DNA from: Methylobacterium sp. CB376
GTDB lineage: Bacteria; Pseudomonadota; Alphaproteobacteria; Rhizobiales; Beijerinckiaceae
DNA length: 64,000 bases
Direction: 5' to 3'
Assembly (NCBI RefSeq): GCF_029714205.1
Contig: NZ_CP121648.1
Span: 2,046,001 to 2,110,000, forward strand
Every line of letters begins with the position of its first letter. Position 1 is the first letter of the stretch. The notes below the pieces were generated by a model. It saw nothing but the letters and a program-made list of their open reading frames with translations, ran no database searches and was not told where the DNA came from. Shown here piece by piece: positions 21,901-31,303 of this stretch. The position numbers and the translations under genes are program-made.

Positions 21901-22519
21901 CTCGTCTCCCGTCCGCGCCCGCCTTCGCGGCGCGCCTGTCTGCCACGCCGCCGGCGGTGAGGCCGGCGCACCATTCCGGAGGCCCCTCCCGGGCGCAGGC
22001 GCCGGCGGGCGGGTTCACGCTCGGCGGGGCCTAGCATGGGCCGCCGCATCGTTCTCTTGGAGGTTCGGTCGCGTCTCGCGTCAGGGGAGCGCCCGCACCT
22101 CGCGGACGCCTCGCGGCCTCGTCAGCCGGCGCGCGTCCGCACCGCCCGCGGGGCGGTGTCTTTCGGATCTCGTTTGGTCACCGTGCAAGCCATGGACCAG
22201 CGAGCCACCAGCCAGCGCCCTTCAGGAACCCGGGCCGCGCGGCCCGCACGAAATGGGACAGCGGTACTGTCCTATTTCCGGAAGTTGCCAGATTTCCCCC
22301 GCGCCAGCAAGGGCCGTGCCCACGCCGCCGCGTCATTTTCTTGCGTTCTGCGGCCGCGCGCCGCAACGGACGTTCAATTCGCGCCCGGGCGGCGCAGTTT
22401 TTCCGCCGGGCGGCCCGGTGACGCCGGGACCGCGCATGCCCGTCATGATGGTGCCTCGGTCGCGGAGGCGGGGCCGGCGCGGCATTGTGGCGCCGGCTGA
22501 TTCGGCGGGAGCGGACCTG
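21901..22519. other. Divergent control region between gltB and threonine aldolase
   Basis: No convincing gene in 619 bp. It contains an 11-bp-arm palindrome (22251-22277), the short hairpin ACCGCCC-N3-GGGCGGT (22141-22157), and a small hairpin GCGCC-N5-GGCGC followed by AGTTTTT (22381-22402, plus strand) that could be a weak terminator or attenuator 118 bp before the aldolase start. An open frame in front of the aldolase exists, but its composition is that of non-coding DNA. Confidence 0.45.
22251..22277. promoter_or_regulatory. Palindrome upstream of threonine aldolase
   Basis: AAATGGGACAG and CTGTCCTATTT form 11-base arms with one mismatch around the 5-base centre CGGTA. The AT-containing ends and near-perfect symmetry in this GC-rich genome suggest a regulator operator. 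The regulator is unknown. Confidence 0.5.
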
Positions 22520-23581
22520 ATGAACTTCGCGAGCGACAACGTGACCGGCGCGAGCGCCCCGATCCTCGACGCGCTGGTGCGCGCGAATGCAGGGCCCATG
22601 CCGGCCTACGGCGCCGACCCGCTCACCGCCGGGCTGCGCGACCGGTTCCGCGCCCTGTTCGACCACCCGGACCTGGTGATCTTTCCGGTCGCGACCGGCA
22701 CGGCCGCGAACGCGATCGCCCTCGCCGCGATGGTGCCGCCCTACGGCCTCTGCCTCTGCCACGAGGAGGCGCACGTGATGGGCGACGAGTGCGGCGCGCC
22801 GGAATTCTTCACCCACGGGGCCAAGCTCGCCGGCCTGCCCGGGACGGGCTCGAAGATCGACCCGGCCGCCCTCGAGGCCACGCTCGCGGCGATGCCGCGC
22901 CACGTCAAGCAGATGCCGGCCCGCGCCCTGACCCTGTCGCAGGCGACGGAGAGCGGGCTCGTCTACGGCCCCGACGAGGTGGCGCGCCTGTCCGGCCTCG
23001 CCCACCGGCACGGGCTGGCCGTGCACATGGACGGCGCGCGCTTCGCCAACGCGGTCGCGGCGCTCGGCTGCTCGCCCGCGGAGGTGACGTGGCGGGCGGG
23101 CGTCGACATCCTGTCCTTCGGGGCGAGCAAGAACGGGGCGCTCGCCGCCGAGGCGATCGTGGTCTTCCGTCCCGACCTCGCCGAGACGATCGAGTACCGG
23201 CGCAAGCGGGCGGGCCACCTCCTGTCGAAGGGGCGCCTGCTCGCCGCGCAGCTCCACGCCTACCTGGAGGGGGACCATTGGCTCGCCAACGCGGCGAATG
23301 CCAACCGGATGGCGGCCCGGCTCGGGCGGGGCCTCGCGGCCATCCCGGGCGTGCGCCTCGCCTGGCCGGTGGCGGCGAACGAGGTGTTCCCGATCCTGCC
23401 GGCGCATCTGGAGCGGGGGCTGAAGGAGGGCGGCGCGGTGTTCTACGGCTGGCACTCGACCAGCTTGCCGCCGGGCGAGGCCGTGCGCGAGGACGAGCGC
23501 TTCGCCCGCCTCATCACCGCCTTCTCGACGACCGAGGCCGAGGTCGACGCCTTCCTGGCCCTCGCGCGCGCCTGCGCCTGA
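22520..23581 (+). CDS. ltaE: Low-specificity L-threonine aldolase
   Basis: A 353-residue PLP enzyme of fold type I (beta-eliminating lyase family) that cleaves threonine or allo-threonine to glycine and acetaldehyde. The start ATG 22520 follows GGCGGGAGCGG. The N-terminus MNFASDNVTGASAPILDAL and YGADPLTAGL are typical. The Schiff-base Lys is in SFGASKNGALAAE, and the cofactor Asp in VHMDGARFANA. Length is standard. It is monocistronic, with a strong palindrome about 245 bp upstream. Confidence 0.93.
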   Translation: MNFASDNVTGASAPILDALVRANAGPMPAYGADPLTAGLRDRFRALFDHPDLVIFPVATGTAANAIALAAMVPPYGLCLCHEEAHVMGDECGAPEFFTHGAKLAGLPGTGSKIDPAALEATLAAMPRHVKQMPARALTLSQATESGLVYGPDEVARLSGLAHRHGLAVHMDGARFANAVAALGCSPAEVTWRAGVDILSFGASKNGALAAEAIVVFRPDLAETIEYRRKRAGHLLSKGRLLAAQLHAYLEGDHWLANAANANRMAARLGRGLAAIPGVRLAWPVAANEVFPILPAHLERGLKEGGAVFYGWHSTSLPPGEAVREDERFARLITAFSTTEAEVDAFLALARACA

Positions 23582-23656
23582 GGCAGGGCGGGACCGCGGG
23601 CCGGAGCCGCCCCCGCCCGGGCGGGGTGTCGCCCCCCCGCCCGGGCGGGGTGTGTT

Positions 23657-23669
23657 GTAATATCGTTAC
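23657..23669. promoter_or_regulatory. Zur/Fur-like palindrome before the TonB receptor
   Basis: The AT-rich palindrome GTAA-TATCG-TTAC stands out in GC-rich surroundings 64 bp before the receptor start. Its GTAA/TTAC ends resemble Zur-type operators of alphaproteobacteria, which would fit the ZnuD-like receptor downstream. The sequence match is partial, so another Fur-family regulator is possible. Confidence 0.4.
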
Positions 23670-23732
23670 GCTTCGGCGCGCCGTGTGAGCGCGGCCGCCC
23701 AGGACCTTGCGCAGGGTCAGCCCGCTCGGCCA

Positions 23733-25879
23733 ATGAAACAGGATAACGTTTCATGGAGGCTGGCGGTGGCACACGGACGGGCAGGGCTCGCGATCCTCGG
23801 GATCCTCGCGGCGGGAGCGGCGCGGGCCGAGGAGATCCGCCTCGACGAGATCACCGTCACTTCGCCGAGCCCGATCGTGGGCCCCGCCGCGGCGCGGCCC
23901 AGCGGGGGAGGGGGGCCGGGCGTGCTCCCGGTCGTCACCGACACCTTCTCGCCCGTGACCGTGATCACCCGCGGCGCGCTCGCGAGCCGCCAGCCGCTCA
24001 CACTCGGGGACGCGCTCCTCGACCGCCCGGGCCTCTCCGCCACCACCTATGCCCCGGGCGCCGCGAGCCGGCCGATCATCCGCGGCCTCGACACGGCGCG
24101 GGTGCGCATCCAGGAGAACGGGCTCGGCGTGCAGGACGTCTCGGATCTCGGCGAGGACCACGCGGTGCCGGTCAACCCGCTCGTGGCCGAGCGCATCGAG
24201 GTGATCCGCGGCCCCGCCACCCTGCGCTACGGCAGCCAGGCGATCGGCGGCGTGGTGAGCGCCGAGACGGGCCGCATCCCCCGCCTCGCGCCGCCGAACG
24301 GCATCGCCGGCGAGGTGCTCGGCGGGTTCTCCTCGGTGGATCTCGGCCGCAACGGGGCCGCGCGCGTCGAGGCGGGCGGCGAGACCGTGGTCGTCCACGC
24401 GGACGGCTTCCGCAGCGCGCAGGACAGCTACCGCACGCCGCTCGGCCTCCAGCGCAACTCCGCCGCCGAGTCCCAGGGCGGTGCGGTGGGCATGTCCTAC
24501 CTCCTCGACCGCGGCTTCGTCGGCCTCGCCTTCAGCCACTTCGACGCGCTCTACCGGATCCCGGGCGGCGACGCCGCGCGCGGCCGCACCCGCCTCGACC
24601 CGACCCAGGACAAGCTCCAGAGCCAGGGCGAGGTGCGGCCCGTCGACGGGCCGATCGAGGCGATCCGCTTCTGGCTCGGCGGCTCGATCTACCGGCACCA
24701 CGAGATCGGGATCGGGGAGGACGGGATCGACGGCATCCAGTCGACCTTCAGGAACCGCGAGGCGGAGGCGCGCCTGGAGATCCAGCACGTCCCGGCGATC
24801 CTGCCCTTCGGCACCCTGACGGGCGCGCTCGGCGTCCAGGCCGAGCGGCGGGTGCTCGGCACGTCGGGCGAGGCCGGCACGCTGCTCGCCCCCACCGATT
24901 CGCGCAGCAACGCCCTCTACCTGTTCGAGGAGCTGGCGCTCGGCCAGGGCACGCGCCTCCAGGCGGCCGGGCGGATCGAGGGCGCGCGCGCGACCGGCAC
25001 CGCCACGCTCTTTCCCGGCGACTACCTCCCGGTCGCGGGCGAGGATCCGCTCTCCTACGGCCGCCGCCGCCGCTTCGCGCCCAAGAGCGCGAGCTTCGGC
25101 CTCCTCCAGGACCTGCCCTACGGCCTCGTGGCGAGCCTGACCGGCTCCTACGTCGAGCGGGCGCCCTCCGCCTTCGAGCTCTACTCGCGGGGGCCGCACG
25201 ACGCGACCGGGACGTTCGAGATCGGCGACCCGAGCCTGCGGCTGGAGCGCGCCCGCACCGTCGAGGCGAGTCTGCGCCGCGGCGTCGGCCCGCTGCGCTT
25301 CGAGGCCACCGGCTACGCGACGCGCTACACCGGCTTCGTCTACAAGCGCCTGACCGGCGCCCGCTGCGACGACGATTTCGCCAGCTGCGGGACCGGGACC
25401 GAACTCGACCAGATCGTCTACACGCAGCAGAACGCGGCCTTCCACGGCGCCGAGATCGCCGGCCAGCTCGATCTCCTGCCGGTCGGCAACGGGTTTTTCG
25501 GGCTCGACGCGCAGTACGACTACGTGCGGGCGACCTTCGACGACGGCACCAACGTGCCGCGCATCCCGCCCCACCGGGTCGGGGGGGGCTGTTCCTGCGG
25601 ACGGAGGGCTGGTTCGCGCGGGTGAACCTGCTCCACGCCTTCGCCCACACCGAGACCGCGCCCTACGAGACGCGGACCCCCGGCTACGACGACCTGCGCG
25701 CGGAGCTGAGCTACGCCAAGGCCCTCGATCCGGCGGTGGACGGGCTCTCCGAGATCCGGGTCGGGCTCGTCGGCACCAACCTCCTCGACGCGGTCATCCG
25801 CAACTCCGCCTCGTTCAAGAAGGACGAGGTCGTGCTGCCGGGCCGCGGCGTCCGCCTGTTCGTGACGGCCCGGTTCTGA
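23733..25879 (+). pseudogene. ZnuD-like TonB-dependent receptor, frame broken in a poly-G tract
   Basis: An outer-membrane receptor of about 714 residues, importing a metal or metal chelate with TonB energy. The signal peptide is at 23733 (HGRAGLAILGILAAGAARAE). The plug domain contains SRPIIRGLDTARVRI, EDHAVPVNPLVAERIEVIRG and RYGSQAIGGVV, a pattern close to the zinc receptor ZnuD. The barrel is normal until residue about 615; there a run of eight G (25581-25588) shifts the frame and a stop follows at 25625. One added G restores HRVGGGLFLRTEGW and the rest, ending in the aromatic C-terminus (RLFVTARF) needed for outer-membrane assembly. This is either a sequencing error, a true mutation, or slipped-strand phase variation. 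Confidence 0.88.
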
Positions 25880-25948
25880 CGGCCCGGTTCCGAGGGCGCG
25901 CGGGCGCCGCGCGCCGTATAGGGAGGGGAACCGGCACGGAGCCCGTCG

Positions 25949-26713
25949 ATGCCCATCGTCCTCCTGATCCTCGCCCTCCTCGCCCTCGCCGCCCTCCTGG
26001 CGAGCCTGCGCATCGCCAACCAGTACGAGCGCGCGGTCGTGTTCCGGCTCGGGCGCTTCCACGGCACCAGGGGCCCGGGCCTCTACTGGCTGATCCCCCT
26101 CGTCGAGTGGCAGAGCACCGTCGACCTGCGCGTCGTCACGGCCCCGGTCGAGCAGCAGGAGACGATCACCAAGGACAACGTGCCGATCAAGGTGAACGCC
26201 GTGATCTGGTACCGGGTGGTCGATCCCGGACGGGCGCGGCTCGAGGTGCGGGACGTCGGCACGGCGGTGATCCAGGTCGCGCTGACCACGCTGCGCATCG
26301 TGCTCGGCCAGCACACCCTGGACGACGTGCTCAAGGAGCAGGAGGGCATCTCGCGGGTGATGCAGCAGAAGATCGACGCCGTGACCGAGCCCTGGGGCGT
26401 CAAGGTCGAGCGGGTCGAGATGAAGAACGTCGAGATCCCCGAATCGATGCAGCGGGCGATGGCGCAGGAGGCCGAGGCCCTGCGCGAGAAGCGGGCCCGC
26501 CTGATCAAGGCCCAGGCCGAACTCGAGGCCGCCGAGCAGCTGCGCGCCGCCTCCGAGACGATCATGCAGAACCCGGCCGGCCTCGAATTGCGGCGGATGC
26601 AGATGATCACCGAGGTCGGCGCCGAGCAGAACACGACGACGATCATCATGATGCCGTCCGAGTTCGTGAACGTCGCCGGGAAGATCGCCGAGACCCTGGC
26701 CCGCAAGGGCTGA
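25949..26713 (+). CDS. Slipin (SPFH/Band 7 stomatin-like membrane protein)
   Basis: A 254-residue protein with one N-terminal membrane segment (IVLLILALLALAALLASL) and a Band 7/SPFH domain at about 22-200 (NQYERAVVFRLGRF, GPGLYWLIPLVE, DNVPIKVNAVIWYRVVDP). A coiled-coil stretch rich in Ala/Glu (MAQEAEALREKRARLIKAQ) and the typical C-terminal TIIMMPSEFVNV follow. Slipins form oligomers at the inner membrane and are often paired with NfeD proteases; no nfeD gene is present here. Its role is unknown. Confidence 0.93.
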   Translation: MPIVLLILALLALAALLASLRIANQYERAVVFRLGRFHGTRGPGLYWLIPLVEWQSTVDLRVVTAPVEQQETITKDNVPIKVNAVIWYRVVDPGRARLEVRDVGTAVIQVALTTLRIVLGQHTLDDVLKEQEGISRVMQQKIDAVTEPWGVKVERVEMKNVEIPESMQRAMAQEAEALREKRARLIKAQAELEAAEQLRAASETIMQNPAGLELRRMQMITEVGAEQNTTTIIMMPSEFVNVAGKIAETLARKG

Positions 26714-26727
26714 TACGCCATGGGCTT

Positions 26728-26779
26728 GCGTCGACCCTTCGAGCGGGTCGACGGCCCGACGCGTCGGCATCCCGGGCCG
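26728..26779. repeat. 52-bp dispersed repeat, copy A
   Basis: About 43 of 52 bases match 34635-34686. Both copies lie between a plus-strand gene end and a minus-strand regulator, ending 3-7 bp from the regulator stop (TetR here, Lrp at the other copy). The best-conserved part is GTCGACGG followed by GCGTCGGCATCC. Confidence 0.75.
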
Positions 26780-26781
26780 CC

Positions 26782-27396
26782 TCAGGTCGCCCGGATCGCC
26801 TGCATCTGGCTGACGAAGAGGCGCTGCACCGCCGCCTCGGTCAGCCCGGTCGCCCGCACGAGTTCGGGGCCCAGCAGGGTCGCGCCGAGGGCGCCCGCGA
26901 GCAGCATGAAGGTGATCGGCCCGGTGCCGCGGGCGTGCGGGTCGGTCCCCGCGGGCTCGACCGCCCGCAGGAGCCGCACCGCGCGCTCGACGGCGGAGAA
27001 GAACGGTTCGAGGGTCGCGATGTCGCCCGAGGCGGCGAGCCAGGCCACGAGGCGCCCGTAGCCGCCGCGGTTCAGCGCCTCGAAGATCTCCGCCACCACC
27101 ACGTCGGGGCCGATCGCGCCCGCCCGCATCGCCTGGACGCTGGCCTCGGCCTCGCGCGCCATCGCCTCGGCCATGTCGGCCACCAGGGCGGCGTGCAGGG
27201 CCGCGCTGGTGCCGAAATGGTGCGTGATGTTGCCGTGAGTCATGCCCACGGCGGCGGCCACCCCCTGCAGGGTGAGGGCCTGCGGACCCTTGTCGAGGAG
27301 CAGCCCCCGCGCGGCCTCGAGGACGACGCGGCGCGCCTCCTCGGGCGGGCGGCGGCGGCGCTTGGGACGGGTCTCGCCCGTGTGGGTGATGGCCAT
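26782..27396 (-). CDS. TetR-family transcriptional regulator
   Basis: A 204-residue one-component regulator. The N-terminal helix-turn-helix is seen in VVLEAARGLLLDKGPQALTLQGVAAAVGMTHGNITHHFGTSAAL. The C-terminal ligand domain is helical and unassigned. The start ATG 27396 is preferred over the longer reading frame. Its target is unknown; a TetR-like palindrome at 55246 lies far away. Confidence 0.9.
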   Translation of the reverse strand: MAITHTGETRPKRRRRPPEEARRVVLEAARGLLLDKGPQALTLQGVAAAVGMTHGNITHHFGTSAALHAALVADMAEAMAREAEASVQAMRAGAIGPDVVVAEIFEALNRGGYGRLVAWLAASGDIATLEPFFSAVERAVRLLRAVEPAGTDPHARGTGPITFMLLAGALGATLLGPELVRATGLTEAAVQRLFVSQMQAIRAT

Positions 27397-27597
27397 GCCT
27401 TCCGTGATGCGACGCGAACGGGGACGATCCGTCGGGCAGAAAGGCACAGGCCGAGAGCCGGCACAATTGCCGGGGAGGGGCAGTCGCCGATTTTGCGGGC
27501 AAGGGCCGCCTCGGCAGCCGGGGCCGCCTCGGCAGCCGGGGCCGCCTCGGCAGCCGGGGCCGCCATCGCCGCCGGGCCGCGCGGCGCCCCGGGAGCC

Positions 27598-27825
27598 TCA
27601 GCGCGGGACCTTGGGCGCGGTCGGCTCCGGCCGGCCCGTCCGGTCCACGGTCGGCCGGCCGGGCGCCCGCTCCGGACCCGGTCCCTCGTGGGAGCGGTCG
27701 GTCTGGCTCACCGGGCTCTGGCCGGCCGGCAGGGCCTGACGGTCGTCGCGGCCGGGCGGGGCGGCGTCCCCGGCGAGGGCCGGCGCCGCGATCAGGCCGG
27801 CGAGGGCGAGCAGGGCGAGGCGCAC
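27598..27825 (-). CDS. Small exported hypothetical protein
   Basis: I do not recognise this 75-residue product. It starts with GTG 27825 after a GAGGGG ribosome site and has a good signal peptide (RLALLALAGLIAAPALAGDA). The mature part of about 55 residues is polar and rich in Pro, Arg and Asp. It begins 4 bp after the stop of the 52-residue gene at 27830-27988, so the two form a small operon. Confidence 0.5.
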   Translation of the reverse strand: MRLALLALAGLIAAPALAGDAAPPGRDDRQALPAGQSPVSQTDRSHEGPGPERAPGRPTVDRTGRPEPTAPKVPR

Positions 27826-27829
27826 GCGC

Positions 27830-27988
27830 TCACCCCTCGGCCTTGTCGCCCTGGCCCTGCTTGGCGCCGCCGCGCGGGTCGGTCGCGTCCTCGCCCCCCT
27901 CCGCGGTGCGGCCCTGGGGCGTCAGGCGCGGCCCGTCGATGGACGGGAGATCGTCGCGCTCGCGCGGGGCGTCGGGTTGGTCGGCCAT
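27830..27988 (-). CDS. 52-residue hydrophilic hypothetical protein
   Basis: A short frame starting MADQPDAPRERDDLPSIDGP and ending in AKQGQGDKAEG. It is very hydrophilic and acidic/basic mixed, and probably disordered. It has a normal ATG start and lies 4 bp upstream of the small exported protein gene. Its regular composition and tight coupling support it, but no family is recognised. Confidence 0.45.
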   Translation of the reverse strand: MADQPDAPRERDDLPSIDGPRLTPQGRTAEGGEDATDPRGGAKQGQGDKAEG

Positions 27989-28069
27989 GGCCTGTCTCCG
28001 AGATGCGGGTCCGGGCCAACGTGCGGGGGAGCGGGCGGTTCGCGCCGCCGTCGCGATCCCGGCGGGCGC

Positions 28070-29530
28070 TCAGCTCGCCGCCAGGAACTTCTCCATGCTG
28101 GCGTTGAGCCCCTCCGAGTGCCCGGTGAGGCTCGCGGCGATGCGGCGGACCTTCTCGGCGAGTTCGCCCGTCGCCGCCGCCGCCGAGGAGACGGCCGCGA
28201 TGTTGCTCGACACCTCCTGGGTCGAGGCCGCCTGCTGCTCGACGGCGCTCGCCATGGCGAGCGTCAGCTTCGAGAGTTCGGCCACCGCGAGGTTGATCGT
28301 CTCCATGGCCGCCACGGCCTCGCCGGTCGCGCCCTGGATGTCGCTGATGCGCTGCGTGATCTCGCCGGTCGCCTTGCTGGTCTCGGCGGCGAGCGCCTTG
28401 ACCTCGCTCGCGACCACGGCGAAGCCGCGGCCCGCGGTGCCGGCCCGGGCCGCCTCGATCGTGGCGTTGAGGGCGAGAAGGTTGGTCTGGCCCGCGATGC
28501 CGCTGATCATGCCCACCACCGAATCCACCTCGCGGGCGGTCGTGGACAGCATCCGCACCGTGGCGTCGGTCGCCTCGGCCTGCGCGGCGATCTGCCGGGC
28601 GCGCTCGGAGACGCGCCCGACCTGGCCCGAGATCTCGTGGATCGAGGCGGTCATCTCCTCCGATCCGGCCGCCACCGTGGAGGCGCGCTGGCGCGCCTCG
28701 TCGGCCGCGCGCGTCAGGCCCTCGGCCGAATCCTGCATCTCGCCGACCGCCCCGGTCACGGCCTCGACGACCTGGGCGGCGTCCTCCGCGACGGCGACCT
28801 GCGCGGTCACCACGGACCATGTCAGCATCGGTCCGAGATAGGCGCCGTCCTGCCCGGCGATGGCCGAGATCTGAACGTCCAGGGTCTCCGGCCCGAGCGT
28901 GAGCCGCGCGCGCCGCGGCAGCCCGTCCGGCCGGGCCAGCGCGTCCCTCGGCGCGCCCGGCACCCGGTAGAAGGCGTCGAGCGGGGCCCCGAGCAGGTCG
29001 CCCGCCTTGACCGTCAGGTGCCGCTCGAGATCCGCGAGCATCCGCCGCGAGGTCGCGTTCATGTAGTCGATGCGCAGGTCGTGCTGCGGGTCGGCCGTCA
29101 TCACGGCGATCGGCATGCCCTCGATCATCGTCAGCAGGCGGCTGACCTCGTTCTTCTTGCGGGTGATGTCGGCCGCGAGCTTCACCACCTTGAAGGGCTT
29201 CCCGTCCGGCCCGATGATCGGATTGTAGGTCGCCTCCAGCCACACGGGCCTGCCGCCCTTGCCGACGCGCTGGAACTCGCCGGCGAAGAACTCGCCCTGG
29301 CGCAGCCGCGCCCAGAACTGCGCGTAGTCCGGGGCCGCGGCCGCCTTCTCGGCCACGAAGATGCGGTGATGCCGCCCCTTCACCTCCTCCAGGTCGTAGC
29401 CGACGACCGTGAGGAAGTTCCGGTTGGCGTGCAGGATCGTTCCGTCGAGATCGAACTCGATGAGCGCGAGCGACCTGTCGAACGCGGCGAGCGTCGCTTC
29501 GGCCATGCTGGGCCGCTGCCTCCATAGCAT
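28070..29530 (-). CDS. Soluble PAS-containing methyl-accepting chemotaxis protein
   Basis: A 486-residue cytoplasmic chemoreceptor. The start ATG 29530 is chosen for its AGGGAG ribosome site. Two PAS domains come first: about 5-130, with [23 protein letters not shown] and a PAC segment ending [10 protein letters not shown], and about 135-255. Then comes the MCP signalling coiled coil with the hairpin tip around [24 protein letters not shown] and [15 protein letters not shown]. No membrane segment is present. The first PAS resembles Aer-type redox or light sensors, but cofactor residues cannot be assigned safely. It would signal to CheA/CheW encoded elsewhere. Confidence 0.93.
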   Translation of the reverse strand: MLWRQRPSMAEATLAAFDRSLALIEFDLDGTILHANRNFLTVVGYDLEEVKGRHHRIFVAEKAAAAPDYAQFWARLRQGEFFAGEFQRVGKGGRPVWLEATYNPIIGPDGKPFKVVKLAADITRKKNEVSRLLTMIEGMPIAVMTADPQHDLRIDYMNATSRRMLADLERHLTVKAGDLLGAPLDAFYRVPGAPRDALARPDGLPRRARLTLGPETLDVQISAIAGQDGAYLGPMLTWSVVTAQVAVAEDAAQVVEAVTGAVGEMQDSAEGLTRAADEARQRASTVAAGSEEMTASIHEISGQVGRVSERARQIAAQAEATDATVRMLSTTAREVDSVVGMISGIAGQTNLLALNATIEAARAGTAGRGFAVVASEVKALAAETSKATGEITQRISDIQGATGEAVAAMETINLAVAELSKLTLAMASAVEQQAASTQEVSSNIAAVSSAAAATGELAEKVRRIAASLTGHSEGLNASMEKFLAAS

Positions 29531-30042
29531 CGGTCTGCTCCCTGAAATCCTGGTTGGCAATGCTCACGGTGCCGGGTCGGGGCTCGGTATGGCGCCCCAA
29601 TCTCTCAGTGACCCTTGGTCATCGGCAAGGCCGAAAAAGGGACTAAACTCCTCAGGAGGCGTGTCGGCCGACATGCGTCGCGCCGCGCCGCGCGCGGCGG
29701 CTCCGCGCGAATTCAGGATTGGGCAAGGCGTGCGGGCACCGGGCACGGCCCGCTGCGCCGCGCGGCCCAGCGCGCAATTCACCCTTCCTCAACCCGGGAC
29801 GGCCTAGGCCGTGCGGCGAGCGGACGCGGCCGGGAGGGCGCGCCCGCGGCCGCGGAGCCCGGATCCGGCCCCGGCGCGGGGTTTCCGGGGCCCGCCATGC
29901 AGGATCTCCCGCTCCCGTCCTTGATCTGGATCAGGACCGGTCCCTGTGGATGGGACGGGGCGCGACCGGTCCGCCGCCGCGGCCCCACCCCGGAGGGCTT
30001 AGGCATCGCGGGGCGGGCGAGGGCGCGGCGGGGAGGCCGGGC
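29531..30042. other. Intergenic region without a recognisable gene
   Basis: About 510 bp between the chemoreceptor start and the DUF305 gene end. The part near 29580-29650 is relatively AT-rich and is probably the chemoreceptor promoter. The remainder is GC-rich, with open frames of shadow-like composition. I see no repeat or terminator with a T tract. Confidence 0.4.
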
Positions 30043-31290
30043 TCACGGATCCTGCGGGAGGACCGCGCGGGGGAGTTCGGCCCGCTGCGGCGCGCCGGGG
30101 GCGGGGTCCTGATCGCCGTCGGCCGGCGCCGCGCCGAGGCGCGCCACGAGGTTCCCGATCGCCGCCGCCGTGGCGGCGAGCCCCTCGCGGCCCCGCATCA
30201 GCTCAATCTCGCCGCGCTGGTTGTGCCGGATCGCCTGCGCCATCAGCCGCACGCGCAGGTCGCCCGCGCCGCGCAGGGCCGCGTCCGCCATCGCGATGGC
30301 GCCCCGGTGATGGGCCGTCATCAGGCGCACGAAGGCGGCGTCGAAGGCGTCGGGCGCCGCCCGGGCCAGGCCGTCGATCTCGGCCTCGCCGAGCATGCCC
30401 GGCATGGCGGCCCGCTCCCGCGGCCCGCAGACGGCGAGCGGGGAATCGAACCAGCTGCGCCACCACTGGTCGAGGATCGCGACCTCGCCCGCCTGCGCGG
30501 CCGCGATCAGCCGGGCGAGGGCGCGCAGGTGCGGGTCCCGCGCCCGCTCGGCGGCGAGCCGCGCCAGGACGATCCCCTGCGCGTGATGGCTCGCCATGCG
30601 CCGCATGAAGGCTTGGTCGCCCGCGCGGTCGCGTCCCGCCCAGGGCCATTCGCGGCCCTGGGCGCCGAGGGCGGCGAGGACCGAGAGGGCGAGCGCGAAC
30701 CCGCCCGCGAGCCAGGCCCAGAGCCCGGCGGCGCGGGCGTTCGGCGAGGGACGCCGCGCCAGCCGGTCGCGCAGCCATGGGAAGAGCGGGTAGCAGAGCG
30801 CCGAGGTGACGTGGACGAGGAAGCCGATCCAGTAGGGCTGCTCCAGGGTGAAGATCGGCTGCCGGAAGGGGATCGCCGGCACCAGGAGGAGCCACTCGCT
30901 CGCCGAAGTGAGGAGCGCCCAGGGCAGGGCGAGGGCCAGCAGGACGCCCGGGCGCAGGCCCGCCGTCCAGCGCCCCAGGAGGCCGAAGAACACCACCGCC
31001 CAGGACAGATCCGCCCATTGGTGGAACAGGATGCCGCCCAGGATGGCGGGCCAGCCGGGATCCGCCTGCAGGGCCGGATCCCGGAACGGGATCGCCGCCA
31101 CCACCATCCAGTCGACGGCGGCGTCGCGGCCGATCCGGGCCGCGGCGAGCTGGCTCACCAGCGTCGAGAAGGTGCTGCTGACGAGCCCGAGCAGGCAGGC
31201 GGCCCGCCAGTCGAGGCCGGCGGGGGCGCGGAGCGGGGCGCCCCGCGAGGGGAGCGCCCCGGATTCGGGTGCGGCCACGGGCCCGGCCAT
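30043..31290 (-). CDS. DUF305 protein with an N-terminal polytopic membrane domain
   Basis: A 415-residue fusion. Residues 25 to about 220 hold roughly five or six hydrophobic segments (for example ACLLGLVSSTFSTLVSQL, LSWAVVFFGLLGRW, GVLLALALPWALLTSASEW, AAGLWAWLAGGFALAL). Residues about 230-400 are a DUF305 (ferritin-like) domain with paired signatures FMRRMASHHAQGIVLARLA and FVRLMTAHHRGAIAMADAA, whose His residues may bind a metal. It starts 13 bp after the stop of the Mn catalase gene, so the two are an operon. The membrane part is not one I recognise. Confidence 0.85.
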   Translation of the reverse strand: MAGPVAAPESGALPSRGAPLRAPAGLDWRAACLLGLVSSTFSTLVSQLAAARIGRDAAVDWMVVAAIPFRDPALQADPGWPAILGGILFHQWADLSWAVVFFGLLGRWTAGLRPGVLLALALPWALLTSASEWLLLVPAIPFRQPIFTLEQPYWIGFLVHVTSALCYPLFPWLRDRLARRPSPNARAAGLWAWLAGGFALALSVLAALGAQGREWPWAGRDRAGDQAFMRRMASHHAQGIVLARLAAERARDPHLRALARLIAAAQAGEVAILDQWWRSWFDSPLAVCGPRERAAMPGMLGEAEIDGLARAAPDAFDAAFVRLMTAHHRGAIAMADAALRGAGDLRVRLMAQAIRHNQRGEIELMRGREGLAATAAAIGNLVARLGAAPADGDQDPAPGAPQRAELPRAVLPQDP

Positions 31291-31303
31291 GCCGGCGGAT
31301 CCG

